64,000 nucleotides of DNA, from the NCBI RefSeq assembly GCF_918797505.1, contig NC_092795.1:30305131-30369130 (forward strand). The letters are read 5' to 3'. The stretch is from Bemisia tabaci. Taxonomy: Eukaryota; Arthropoda; Insecta; Hemiptera; Aleyrodidae. Positions 12,201 to 23,800 of this stretch are shown here, piece after piece. Position 1 is the stretch's first letter; every line of letters starts with the position of its first letter. The notes beneath the pieces are model-generated. The model saw only the letters and a list, made by a program, of their open reading frames with translations, made no database searches and was not told the DNA's origin. The position numbers were made by a program, and so were the translations under genes.

Positions 12201-15200
12201 CCCTAGTAAAAGTGAATCAGCCTGTTGTCAGGCTATGTTTCATAAACTACCCTGAGTCAGACTTCAGGCTGACATCAGTCAAGTTCTTTTTAGTTTTTTC
12301 AGGTGTTCTTTTTTAGTCTGACTCAGGGTAGTTTATGGAACATAGCCTGACATCAGGCTGATTCACTTTTACTAGGGTTCTTAGGTGTCAATCACATCTT
12401 TATTATAAATTTGCTGAAATCATGCATGATCTGTGAAAATACTGCTTTTAGATTTTCTACTCCAAGTGCTGAGTCTGTTATGTTGAATCAGTGGAGGTGT
12501 AATGCTTGTGTTGATTTTCTATTTCAGATTTATTGGAAGAATCAACTATGAGGGTGGGAGACCCAATCCTAGGCGCCCAATCGATTTCCCAAGAGCTCGA
12601 TCTTGAAGATGAAGAATCCACACCAATTGGATATATTAGCCAGGCTAGCGACAGCACAGACAATGTTAATTCACTCGTCTCACCTGAGATGAATGCCTCC
12701 TCTAAAAGCTCAGATGTAAGTCTCATCAATATCAACTGCTGGCTGATTGTTGAACTTTGTAGTTTTTTGACTGAATGAGAGAAGGTGAAATAGAATTATT
12801 TGAGCTGACAGATTTTTCGATTTTTGATCTTGTGCCCTCTTTTTTTTGCCTCTAGCGCACAACAAATAAGAGAGAGGAAGGGGTTGATGATAATCGATTG
12901 GTTGTCGGTCACTGAAGAGGCACTTTCAGCTTGCCAATTATCTGGCCTGATCAAGAAACAAAAAGGCCTACCAATCTTTATTTTACCTTAGTCTTGTCTT
13001 GTCCGGTGGACGAATAACAAATTTCATGATTAATATAAAATTAGCTTGGTAGAGTGTGCCCTCTAAAATTAGTGTCGTTAAAAGACCCCCATGTTCAAAA
13101 TATTTTTCAATGAAACAGTGAAGTCCTTTTTAATTAATGCTTTACAAGTAATAATCTTATGTGTAAGTACTCATTTCAGAATGAAGTAAGTTCAATATGA
13201 CAACACGAGCCAGCAATGTATAATCTGACAGTATCGTTTTTGTTTGTACCCTCTATTGGCTCATCAAGATGCGCCGCTAGTGATCAAAAAGAGGTCCAAT
13301 TAAAGGATCTTCAAACCTCTTACGTGAAATAAATTCTTCTCCCGTTAATCAGTAATAGAAAAATATAAGTAATAATCAAGTTTTTCTACTTTTTAATTTA
13401 CTTTTGATCCAATTTCTTTTTCTGTCTAGAGTCTTTCCCAAAAAATAAATTACAGGTCCACTCCTAAACATTAGCCTTTGAAGTATCACTGTCCTCTACA
13501 TTTAGGTGCAATAGCTAGATTTGAAAATTTATTTCCATGAAAGACTTTCATACCTAGTAAGTTATGCTTAAAAGATGTCGTCAAACTGAGTTTTGTGTAA
13601 CATTCAGAATAATCTGGCAGTAAAGCTTATCACTTCTTTGCGCCTTTTTGGAGAGGTCATCATTGCCATTTCAGTTTTCAATCATTGCTTATTTGTGCTC
13701 TCTTACATCTTATATTCTAGGCGCCTCTGTTTATTCTGCATAACTTCTATCGTTTCCCCCTTTTTTCAGTGTATTGAAGCGGAAGGCGACATCGTCGGGA
13801 ACTTGGATACATTTGTTCTAGAACCTGCATGCCAAAAAGTTCATTACAAATGTCGGATTACCAGGGATCGCAAAGGAGTTGATGGAGGATTTTATCCTGT
13901 TTATTATTTACATCTAGAGAGGGACTATGGCAAAAAGGTAAAGGCAAAATTAAATTATTTTCTGTCAAAAAAGTTGTCAACGAGTGAAGCAGTTCCTGGT
14001 GAGGATATTGAAGTGTGAGGAACTTGCACACAACTTACCCAGCTCTGAAATAATCAAGAATAAAAACATTGATTAAAAATTGAATTCAATGTATATTTGT
14101 TACTGTACCGCACAGTATGCATACTGCTCAAAGTATCAAACATTAATACTGTTAATCAGACAGGATGGATGCAATTTGCTTGGTTGTGTTTGAACATGGG
14201 AATGGACCATTAGATAAAGTACAAAATTAAGAATTGTGATCTATGTTTTCTCTTTACAATTTCTTATAGAACAAAAGTTGCCTAATGAAAATCACTGAAA
14301 TTGACTCCTAACCCAGATATTAATGTTTTTATTCAGCACTGGTTTACAATAAAATTGAATTTCTTACCTACAAGACAAACCTGAGTCTATGTCAATCAAT
14401 TCTAGCTCTACAACAGTTTTAAGAGGCTTCTTAATCATAACAGTGTTCCTCTCCTCTGTTGTTGAAAGTTTAAAAATTTCCAATAGCTGAGCTGAAGCAT
14501 CAAAATCGATGTTGCCATATTTTCATACTACAACGAATGTTTAGATAAAGTTTGGCGTACGATTTAACTCAAGTAGGTGATGGTTTTTTTATGTGCAGAT
14601 TTTTTAAATTAATGCTGTGAAAAGTGTTAATTTCTTTGTTATGATTTACCTTCAATAATTTTCATCGCTCAAATCATGCTCTACTTGACATTTTGTTCGG
14701 GAAAATACATCATAACAATGTTTATATTCGCTCTTTGTCTAGTGGTCCATCTGGCAATGATTTAAGATTTTACTGCAGTTTTTTCTTGAACCCACGTAAA
14801 TCTTCAAACCTTGACCTGATATTAGAGTTTTGTATATGTTAAATTGCATCACCTTTTCACAGCTCATTTGTGGTTTTTTCTTTCTTTCAGATATTCCTTC
14901 TTGCCGGTCGCAAGAGGAAAAAAAGTGCCACCTCAAACTACCTAATATCAACGGACCCAACAGATCTTTCAAGAGGAGGAGAATCTTACATCGGTAAACT
15001 TAGGTCAAATCTGTTGGGAACTCAGTTCACAGTCTATGATAATGGTCATTCACCCAAGAAACCGTATTCAAAAGATGATAGGGATCAAGTCTATCCCCGC
15101 CAAGAACTAGCTGCAGTTTGCTATGTAAGTATCAAAACTCAATTAAAGAAAATCAGTTAGTAAGTAGTCCATCTTAATCGAGGAATGGAACAAGTCGGGT

Positions 15201-17641
15201 AATTTTTTCTTAACATGCACTGATAATTTTAGAATTTTTTTTTTTTTTTAGTTTGGTATGAAATGGAAATTATTTTCAGTACCTTAAATGCTATTTTTAA
15301 ATGTTTTTCTTATTTTAAATGCTGACATTGGTAACATTGACATAGTCTCATTTTTATTTTCGCTTTTACAGGACACAAATGTTTTAGGCTTCAAAGGACC
15401 TCGCAAGATGACTGTTATCATTCCTGGCATGACTCAGGACCATCAGAGAATTCAGATAACACCCGAGGACAACTCTGAAACCTTACTAGGTACAGTTAAT
15501 TTTGCATACGACAGATTTCCAGGTTTCAGGTTTTTAGACAGATTTCACAAAATTTATTCCCCTTACCATGGACTCTCCAGGATGTCTATTGGTTTGACAA
15601 GTCAAAAAAATCAGGCTAAAGTACCATATTTATGAGGTCTGTCTGGATATTTTTACTAAGCATGGAAAGTTTGCTCATTGCATGTGAATTTTTTTGTAAA
15701 TTTTTCTGGAAAATATGGCGAACTTTAGTAGAAAAGAAATGACTGCAAACCTAATGGGAAGTAAGGCACTTACGAAATTTGCGATTTTGTGTAAAGGGTA
15801 AATGCTTAATTTTGGTCTCTTTGGCCCCAAAAAATTATGAACTAAGAAAACTCTCAGAAAGTTTGACTTTTTTGAAAGGATGTCAGGCCTTTTATTATCT
15901 AAAATGAACCACCATCCCCTGTTCAATTAGATTGAAGAAGGTTAGGCAGGATTGGATCACACTTAGTCTTGAGAGGTATACGAGAGTAGGACTTTCTAAA
16001 TCTAATTTGCTCGCTACATTTTTTGTGGAGAACATTTTTGATACATCTTAAGATTACTTCAATCGAAATAACATTTAGCCAGAAAGATTTTTAGGTTACT
16101 CTTTATAACCCCATCAGTAACAATAATTTTTCAAGTACGCATTTGGAAATGATCCCTTCCTCACTGAAAACGACGAATGCTTATTTTCCTCCTTTTTCTG
16201 CGTTCCTTTTTAGAATGTTGGCGCACTAAAAACATGGATGACTTAATCGAGTTACACAACAAAACGCCGTCATGGAATGACGACACACAGTCATATGTCC
16301 TGAATTTTCACGGCAGAGTGACACAAGCATCTGTAAAGAACTTTCAAATTGTGCACGATAGTGATGGTGAGTCCTTTTTTGGTTTTTTCTCTCTCAAACT
16401 TTCTTTCTCCAAGTAATTTATGCTATCTAGTAAGGCTCTTTTTTTGGTTAGCTATCGAAATTGTGATGATAAATTAAACATTATTTGAAAGAACCAGACT
16501 AGAGTTCCATCAATAATTTTGAAAAACTACTTAGAAAAAGAAAGAAAAATTTAAAATCCTCTCTATCATTCTAAAAGAGAGAGAAGATACATTGCAGCTG
16601 TATCGTAAAAATCTCAAAATTAAAATCCACACATTCCACATTGTCCTAAAACTCTGGGTTCCAAGAATTTCCTCCATTTTTTAAAAAAAAAAAAAAAAAA
16701 AACCTGAGAAAGTTCGGTGATGCCAATCCTAAATTTCTGTGTCCACCCTGTACATGCTGCTTTTAAAATTAAAGTCCGTCAAACGACGAGCGTTCTCTTT
16801 CTTGTCCAACTTAGTAGTATTTTGCTTCAAACGTTATGAAAGATGCGGGACTGAAGGAAATTTTTATACCCTTTAGAGCAGGATTATTTCTAAAATCAAG
16901 GCAGTTATTCATGGAGCACAAGACTAAAGACCGAATTGAGAGGCGAGAATCGAAGATTTATTATTTTCCCTTCTTCAAGTTCAGTAGGATTTCTTAAATG
17001 ATATCTGTAAGGAAAAGTCTCTTGGAAATGTCCATGCTGCGCTTGAAAATATTGAAATTTTTGATATTGGCGAAGGCCTTGCAGCGCAATATGATCTAGC
17101 GCTACAGCTTCTGCTGATGTCCTGGATCTGTCACTGCTGCCAACTGGCTGATTTGAAGTGCACTTGTGATATTACTGATCCTTGAAATCTTTTGAAATTG
17201 CTTGACCTGTGACCAGTGTGGTGTCAAAAAAATATAGAATTCTAACTTTAATTTTTCATTTTTTAATTTTTCTTTTTTTTTTTTTCAATCTTTTTTATTA
17301 ATTTTTACAAGACTAACACTGTGATGTTAGTTGAAACCTGTATGAACAACACTGCGGTATCAACTTTTTAAGGAAATACTCCTCCCTGGCACAATTCGAA
17401 AGAGCAAGAAGAGAGAAAACTTAATTACTTAACTTTTCAACTCTAAAGCATGCTTTAGTTTTGAGCTTAGAAGTTTTTCACTGGAATAATTTTTTTTCTT
17501 TCTTCAGTTGATTATATAATAATGCAATTTGGGCGCGTCTCGGAGGACGTTTTTACCATGGATTACCGCTACCCTCTCTGCGCTCTTCAAGCTTTTGCTA
17601 TTGCTCTAAGCAGTTTTGATGGGAAATTAGCTTGCGACTAA
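9266..17641 (+). CDS. ktub: Tubby-like protein (king tubby homologue)
   Basis: Nine exons: 9266-9307, 9547-9667, 11547-11639, 12528-12715, 13770-13937, 14891-15124, 15372-15489, 16214-16366 and 17508-17641. They join in phase to 1251 nt, or 416 aa, close to the size of insect king tubby. An in-frame TGA at 9260 supports ATG 9266. The N-terminal helix ([19 protein letters not shown]) is the conserved segment that contacts IFT-A in TULP3/Tub. Residues 61-148 are acidic and Ser-rich linker. The tubby beta-barrel follows from about residue 155 to the end, with the basic [14 protein letters not shown] segment (210-223) corresponding to the PtdIns(4,5)P2-binding site and the C-terminal [10 protein letters not shown] signature. 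The family role is phosphoinositide-anchored delivery of membrane proteins to cilia or rhabdomeres. Introns carry several repeats. The N-terminal exons could vary between isoforms. Confidence 0.95.
9988..10159. repeat. Short inverted-repeat element in tubby intron 2
   Basis: The left end GTAGAGCGGACTCATCG and the right end CGATGAGTCCGCTCTAC are exact reverse complements. Pairing then continues as ATGTTGAGA against TCTCAACAT, after a small insertion in the left arm. The 172-bp element encloses degenerate repeat unit 2. It resembles a small MITE. No transposase is present. Confidence 0.55.
10051..10130 (+). repeat. Degenerate dispersed repeat unit 2
   Basis: Matches unit 1 (5783-5863) through TAGCACCACT, ATACATGC, AGATGGCACCACTGATGAG, AGGTGAC and ACTTGACT. 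It lies inside the inverted repeat at 9988-10159. Confidence 0.5.
10211..10266 (+). repeat. Degenerate dispersed repeat unit 3
   Basis: A shorter and more diverged copy of units 1 and 2, recognised by GGCACCATTGATAAGTG, TGAAC and TTTGACTCTTG in order. It lies about 80 bp after unit 2. Confidence 0.35.
12201..12377. mobile_element. 177-bp palindromic MITE-like hairpin
   Basis: Two 63-bp arms (12201-12263 and 12315-12377) are near-perfect reverse complements, starting CCCTAGTAAAAGTGAATCAG on the left and ending with its complement on the right. They are separated by a 51-bp spacer. It sits in tubby intron 3, about 150 bp upstream of exon 4. Only a few mismatches are visible between the arms, so it is fairly young. 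I could not assign a target-site duplication with confidence. Confidence 0.7.
14202..14750. mobile_element. MITE family A, copy 1 (549 bp)
   Basis: The left end ATGGACCATTAGATAAAGTA and the right end, as reverse complement ATGGACCACTAGACAAAGAG, form terminal inverted repeats. The internal motif GACTCCTAACCCAGATATTAA matches the same position in copy 2 (41883-42434, 552 bp). The element lies in tubby intron 5 and has no transposase, so it is non-autonomous. The superfamily is not identified. Confidence 0.7.
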
Positions 17642-17910
17642 TGAGCTTGTCAGTCGATAAAGGTAAGGATAACTCAGTGCGTATTTAAGAATGTTTGTTC
17701 AATCCTTCTGCTCTAATTATCACTTTGTGAAGTGGGTACATTTTGTCGTCTCCCGTACAAAGTAACATATCTTGTCCATGCTATTCTCTACAAACGTTTT
17801 ATTTTATCTGGAAAGCCGTCCCACAAATTAGTCAAAAAATTCCCGTGTCTTTTTTCACGAGAAGAAAGAAAAATTTCCAGAAATTTCATGTGACAGCTCT
17901 GCTATAAGAT

Positions 17911-17916
17911 AATAAA
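17911..17916 (+). terminator. Candidate tubby poly(A) signal
   Basis: AATAAA lies 270 bp after the tubby stop. It is the first canonical hexamer I noted downstream. Tubby transcripts can have long 3'UTRs, and other hexamers occur in the following 8 kb, so this may not be the only site. Confidence 0.4.
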
Positions 17917-18183
17917 ATGTAAGTACATCAGAAATACTAAAGCGAGCCATTGAGGTATGTCCACTCATGCGGGAGATGACAATTTGTGCACACCCACATT
18001 AGTGCTTATAAGTAAGGACAAATGCACAATAGTTTCGTATTAGGACTGATGCTAGATTTGGATACACTTGGAGTAAGGGAGGGGTGCACTGAAACTAGGA
18101 GCTCGGAATAATCACTGAAGACTTCATTAGAAGCCAAAACCGTTGAGAACTTTAACCCTTTTGCAGATAAACTGTACCATAAT

Positions 18184-18471
18184 CAGGGTGTCTCCTGTCA
18201 ATAAAAACTGGAAAATATCAGGTAATTCGATGTCATCAGGAAAATTAAAAAAAATGTCAGGAAAATCGGTCTTGGATCAGAAAATTCCAAGTGCGTCAAG
18301 CTTTTCTCTACCACATTCTGTCTAGCACCATACTAAAGTGAAACATTTTATTCAATTCATCAAATAAGTTGGTTTGTAAAAACAAACGTACGTAAAGTTT
18401 TTGCGCCACAAATCAGGAAATTTCATTTAAAATATCAGGAAAATCCAAAATGGAATTTAGTAGATACCCTG
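18184..18471. mobile_element. CAGGGTGTCT-ended repeat, copy 1 (288 bp)
   Basis: The left end reads CAGGGTGTCTCCTGTC. The reverse complement of the right end reads CAGGGTATCTACTAAATTCC. Subterminal phrases such as TATCAGGAAAAT recur in opposite orientation across the element. The same end sequence occurs at both ends of 47195-47624. It is a non-autonomous element without coding capacity. Confidence 0.55.
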
Positions 18472-19248
18472 TATAATGTCATTCTGACTTGAAATTTTGT
18501 GAAACAAGTCTATGTGCATGGTCACACAATGAAATACTCTCTATCTGTTCTAAGCTGAGTTAATTTTACTCGTTGCTCTGCTCTTTATTCGTATCATTGC
18601 CTGATCTTAAATTTTGCCTAACCCAGTCTCTAAAATTTCAGTCCTAGGATCCATGTCATTCCTTGAATGGATACAATTTTTTTAAATGTTCCCTCGTAGA
18701 TAAGCTGATTTTGTATTATTGCGGCCAATATTATTTCCTTTACTCTCTCAAGATTTGTACAGTCTAAAAAGAGCTCCATTTCAAACATTTTTTCAAGGTC
18801 TTGTATGTGTTTAATTTTTTGGAAGGTGCTTAAAAAGTGCTCGAATTTCACTCTGTGCTAATTTTCATCAGGAAATGTTTGCTGTCAAGAAATAGTAAAG
18901 CATTGTGATTTCATTCGTAAACTGCGATGAATTCCCAACAAACCACTGATTGTCAAATACTTTGTTTTTCTTAATGACAAACATTCACCAATGACATTTA
19001 GTGAAAGGTTAAATTAATCATGCTGTAATTTTTAATTCCCCTCTTTCAAACTCCGTGTCCTTGCAACCTCAGAGCTTACCATATGGGTGAGCTTTGAACA
19101 AAAAAAAAGGGCAAAAACTGACAGAACTCTTATTGTTAAAAATCACACCATGGAAAGAAAACTGGCACTTAGGAAAAATTAAAGGAAAAGGTCTTGGAGA
19201 ATCCTTAAAAATCCTTCAAAAAGTGCATGTTTTTTTTATTTTAAATCC

Positions 19249-19286
<38 letters not shown>

Positions 19287-20718
19287 CTTTCTGCTGCAAG
19301 AATCATGTCCTTTCATCAGGTTGTAAATAACTCTGCTATCAAGGCATTTGATGAAATTAAAAATACTCTCAGTTAAAAATGCCGTTTAACCTGAAAATAC
19401 TCTGATTAGTGAGCTTTAAAAAAGAAAAATTTGCGTTTTCTCTCCAAGTTTAACATTTTCCGAATGAAATACCTTCAGAGAAGTCTTCAATTAATTTAAC
19501 AGATCATTAAATCAAGATTTTCCATTATAAATTTATTCCTTATTTGAATTATCTATGTATTAACAGGATGTCTCTGTGCTTTCAGATATTTTGGTTGTTC
19601 CAAGACTCACGAAACGATTCGACACTTACCCAGTAATTTTATCATCGACATTAGATGTTCCTTCTGCCTCTTCCGGAAAGGACTCAAGGATTTTTATTAT
19701 TCTTTGCATTTTTTTTCTTAATTTCTCAGCAGTTGCAGTATTACGTTTTGTACTTACTCAATTTACATTCTAGTCACTTTACAGTAATCGAAAAATTTAA
19801 TGCTGTAAGATGCTCAAGATTCACGAATCTACCACATATAAGTTATTTAAATCTGGTCCGAATCGATACTATAATTAAGTGCTGTACTTTATGAAATCAC
19901 AATCTAATCCAAAAGTTAAAAATTTTGAACAAATCAGGAACATATTTCATTGAGTTTCTGCTTCATAGTTGCATGAACATACATCACTTCAACTTTTGAA
20001 ATTAACTACAACGTAAGTTTCAGGTCTTAGCTGAGAGTTTCTACTTGGCTTTTTCAGCAGTTCAGCAGTATCTCAACTGCCTTTTGAACAGAATTTTAAA
20101 AACTTGAAAATGCTCATCAAAAGATTTTTCATTTTCAAAAAGTTCAAGTAAGTGCTCTCTATCATGTGATACAAATTTTAGTATATTTTCCAAAGGCAAA
20201 TGCACTATTTTTAAAGTTAAATTTCTATGCGGGTCCGAAACGAAATTGAATCGTGAATTATCCCAGATGTGTCGAGTTAAATGCAGGGCACTTGCTCTTA
20301 AAATTATTTTTATTTTTTATCCTATTGAAAGCCTAAATTTCAATGGCTTTCATCCTGCAACTTAACTCAAAAAAAAACCAACTATATATTTTAGATTCAA
20401 CACAAAAAAATATTCTCTGAAGTATCTCCTGTTTTAAAAAAAACACAAGGAAAAACCCAAATTTTTAGTGAATATTATGTCGCTTTATCTTTAATTTTTT
20501 TTATAATTTTTCTTTTCCGAAGAGAGGAGCCACTGAAAATATTTTCTAGTTTCATTACTATGCTCTACTCCACAAATTTGGACACATTTTACACAACTAG
20601 GTATTTTATCAAGAATTATTTGCCACTCTGAATCGAAAAAAGACAACTTTTTGTCTATTCTCCAATTTGTTTTAATTGTTATTTTGTTTTAATTTTGACC
20701 TATAATGAGCATATCTGC

Positions 20719-20849
20719 TTTCTTGTTTCCTAATTTTCTCTCATGGTTGATTTTTCAATGGAGAACTAAACTGCAAAACGCCTTTGAAATTTCTGTGAAT
20801 TTACCCTAGATTATTATGAACAATATACTCACAAAATTTCAAGTTTCAG
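20719..20849 (+). repeat. Dispersed repeat, copy 2
   Basis: Degenerate copy of the sequence at 424-547. See that entry for the shared motifs. It lies in the gap between tubby and BMS1. Confidence 0.45.
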
Positions 20850-23800
20850 GATTACTTTGTTTTCCGTTTAAAAAATGAAATATCAGAGAAAACTATGCAA
20901 TGTCTGATGTTGTCAGGCTGCCTCTAGTTAAATGCGCCCAATGGGCTCACTTGTACATCTCTAGGGCCCATCTTGTACCTCTCCATACATATCAGTATTT
21001 TCACTTACTGTTTCTCAATAGGTTAGGTAATTATAGTGTTTAAAACTGATTTTCTTATTGTTTTATCCACTGGAATCTGGCAAGAGTATATTTTAACTTC
21101 AAAAAGCCTCAAAGGCTGACTTTCAGAGAATGTGATGCTCTCTCCTTGCAGAAAAGACTTGTGGTTTTTTTTTTTTTTTTACCGCTAAAGAAACCACCGC
21201 TTTCTGATTTTTTTATAAATCATATCAAATTTTAAATGGAAACTCAAAAATTGCTCATCTTTTTGCAGTTGTTCCTTTATGTAAAAAATTATGCAATGTT
21301 AGCCATTTTTGTCAAGAACACCTGATCTAATTAAATTTTAGCCTAAAATCTGATGACACCACAGATTGTGCTATTTTATTTTTAGATGCACTTCTAAGGT
21401 ATTTTCAATCCAAAGTCTGTAGTAATTTAGTAACAATGAAGGGTCACCGATAAAAATCTGAGTTTCCAAAGTTGCCGAAACTCAGCTGTTTTCTTGTACA
21501 TCTGTTTTGTAGGCTGTGTGCAATTCCAATCACAAAAAGTTGGTGCAACAAAGCTCAAAATCAGAGCACTCGCAGTTCTAGTACGGCCAATTGTTTCTGA
21601 CAGTATCAGAGTTTATTGGTAGAATAAAATAAAGAAAACTGAGGGTACTGATAGTTTATCCGCAAGGATTTGTTATAACAGCCCTTATGACACCCTCTAA
21701 ACAAATTACTATGATTTGATATTATAAAGTGCCTCTTATGTCAGTGTCTTAAAATATTCAATTTAGTGTCTTACAAACATGCCTTGAGAAAAATTGTTTT
21801 GATCAGCTTGAATTTCTGACAGTATAGGAAAACGCGAGACTTTTTGAAGTTGCATTTTCGTAGACCTATGAAATCGCGCCTGAATCATTCATTGCACCAA
21901 TGATGATATTCTTAAGGTGGAGCGACATTCTTCAAAAACGGCTTCATTCAGAAAGACCAGAGATTCATCTGACTCAAGTTTTAAAAAAGTGCGACTTCAG
22001 GTATAATGAATATTGTGCCTTTTATTTATTGTAGTTTCTTGGTAAGGAGACTGCCAGTTTCAAAGCGAAAGACTCAACAGATCTGAGAATTTTGAAGGAA
22101 CTTCGAGTAACTTTGCACAAATTTTTTCATGCCTTTTTTTCCTGTCAATTTCAACACAAATTCAGTTAGTGATATTTTCCCTCTAAGCCACATATCAATC
22201 ATAGGTACAAGTATTTTTTCAATGTAGCACTCACGATCAAAAGATCATAACTTTTATTCGTCCAAACTTTTGTCTGATTCATTTCAAGTAGAATAGTTTT
22301 ACATTCGTGGTAAGTGCCTGAATTTAGTAAAACAAATTCTAGAAAGTGAAGGAAATGCTGCTTCCTCCTTGAACTCTGCACACTTAAGATCCTTTACATC
22401 CAAGTAAATGAAAATTGTTTCAAGGGGGAAGTATAATTTAAATTTTAATTAGTTGAAGTATAATATTTTAGTAGTTATTGTGTAAAGTTCCTGTTCACAT
22501 GAAGTGTATTTTTTAAATGGTTCTGTTAAGATCAACAAAAATTTAACGAAAAGCAAATATTGACGGTGAAACTGCAAGAACGCTTATCCTGTTGGGGATG
22601 TGAAAAAATCTCCGCTGCTCCCATTTTAGCTTACCTTAGGAAAACGAGTCAACACTTCTGCTCGAAACTTAAAATATTCCTCACACTAAGAAGAAAAATT
22701 TTTTCTATCCAAGAGATAAATTATGACAGGAAACCTACAGCGTTGCAGACCGAGATACGCGTTTTCAGTCTCACTGTCGTTATGATTTTTTTCTCATCAA
22801 GCAACACTGTAAATTTAATGTCAGGTTTTTCAAGTGTATTTATGTTTAGTTTTAATGTCTATTTGTATAAACTTCAAACTGTGGAGTGGTTTCTTGTACT
22901 ATCCCAGTTTTAAAATTGTTTGTAAAAGTTCTTAAAAATGGATCTTTGATATCTAATGTGAAAAGATTAAATAAGCACATAGAAAGGAGAAACTAACCTA
23001 AAAATAATTCCCAAATCTCCAAGTCTAATGTTTAATATCCAAGTTGTGATAAATACAGTGAACCGCATGGACTAATCTCCTGAGGCTACTCTGTTCGTAA
23101 AATTTTTGAAACGTCCTTTCTGCTTTTATGAAAAATTACGTAAGGTTCCTTTATTTTTTATTTGCTCACATTTTTAATGAAAAGTTCTTTATTGTTCTTA
23201 CGTTTTAGTAAAATTTCTGCTTCTCAAGTATGTAACCACTTTAGTGCAGCTTTGAATAATTTTTAGGCACCCTCCTCTCGTTGTAGAAATTTGACTGACA
23301 AAATCCCCCAAAATATCTGTACTTAAAACATTGTAAATTCCATCTTACAACGCACATATTCCTAGTCTTTCAATCCTCCCACCTTGATTTTCAATGCTCA
23401 GAATTTTCTAAAGAACTCTCTTGACTTATCATCTTAGTTTACAAAGAATTGATGAGCCATATTGCCATCTCTTGCCTTGGAGAATCAAACGGTTACAACA
23501 TGCTTAATACGTGGGTCAAATGTGCCACAGAATCTCATTTTGACGAATGACTCTTATAGATTTACTAGAAATTTTAAGGCCGACCAAATTTTCAAGCCTT
23601 TGTATCCAGTGAAAACGGAAGTATTGCCCTCATATGTGTCAGTGTATACTTTGGTCGTTTAGATCTTGTGCTTATCAATGATGGTTGTGGATCCAACAGT
23701 TTAAATTTCAATTCATCCCTCATTTAAGATCAAAGTGGGAAAAATCTGGGTACATTGCCCATCTGGGAAAAGATCACATGTTTTTTTGACATTGCCAAGA

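Noticed and set aside
22560..22913. 117-aa plus-strand frame as a gene
   Set aside because: The composition is that of translated AT-rich DNA, with no domain, no start context and no splice partners.
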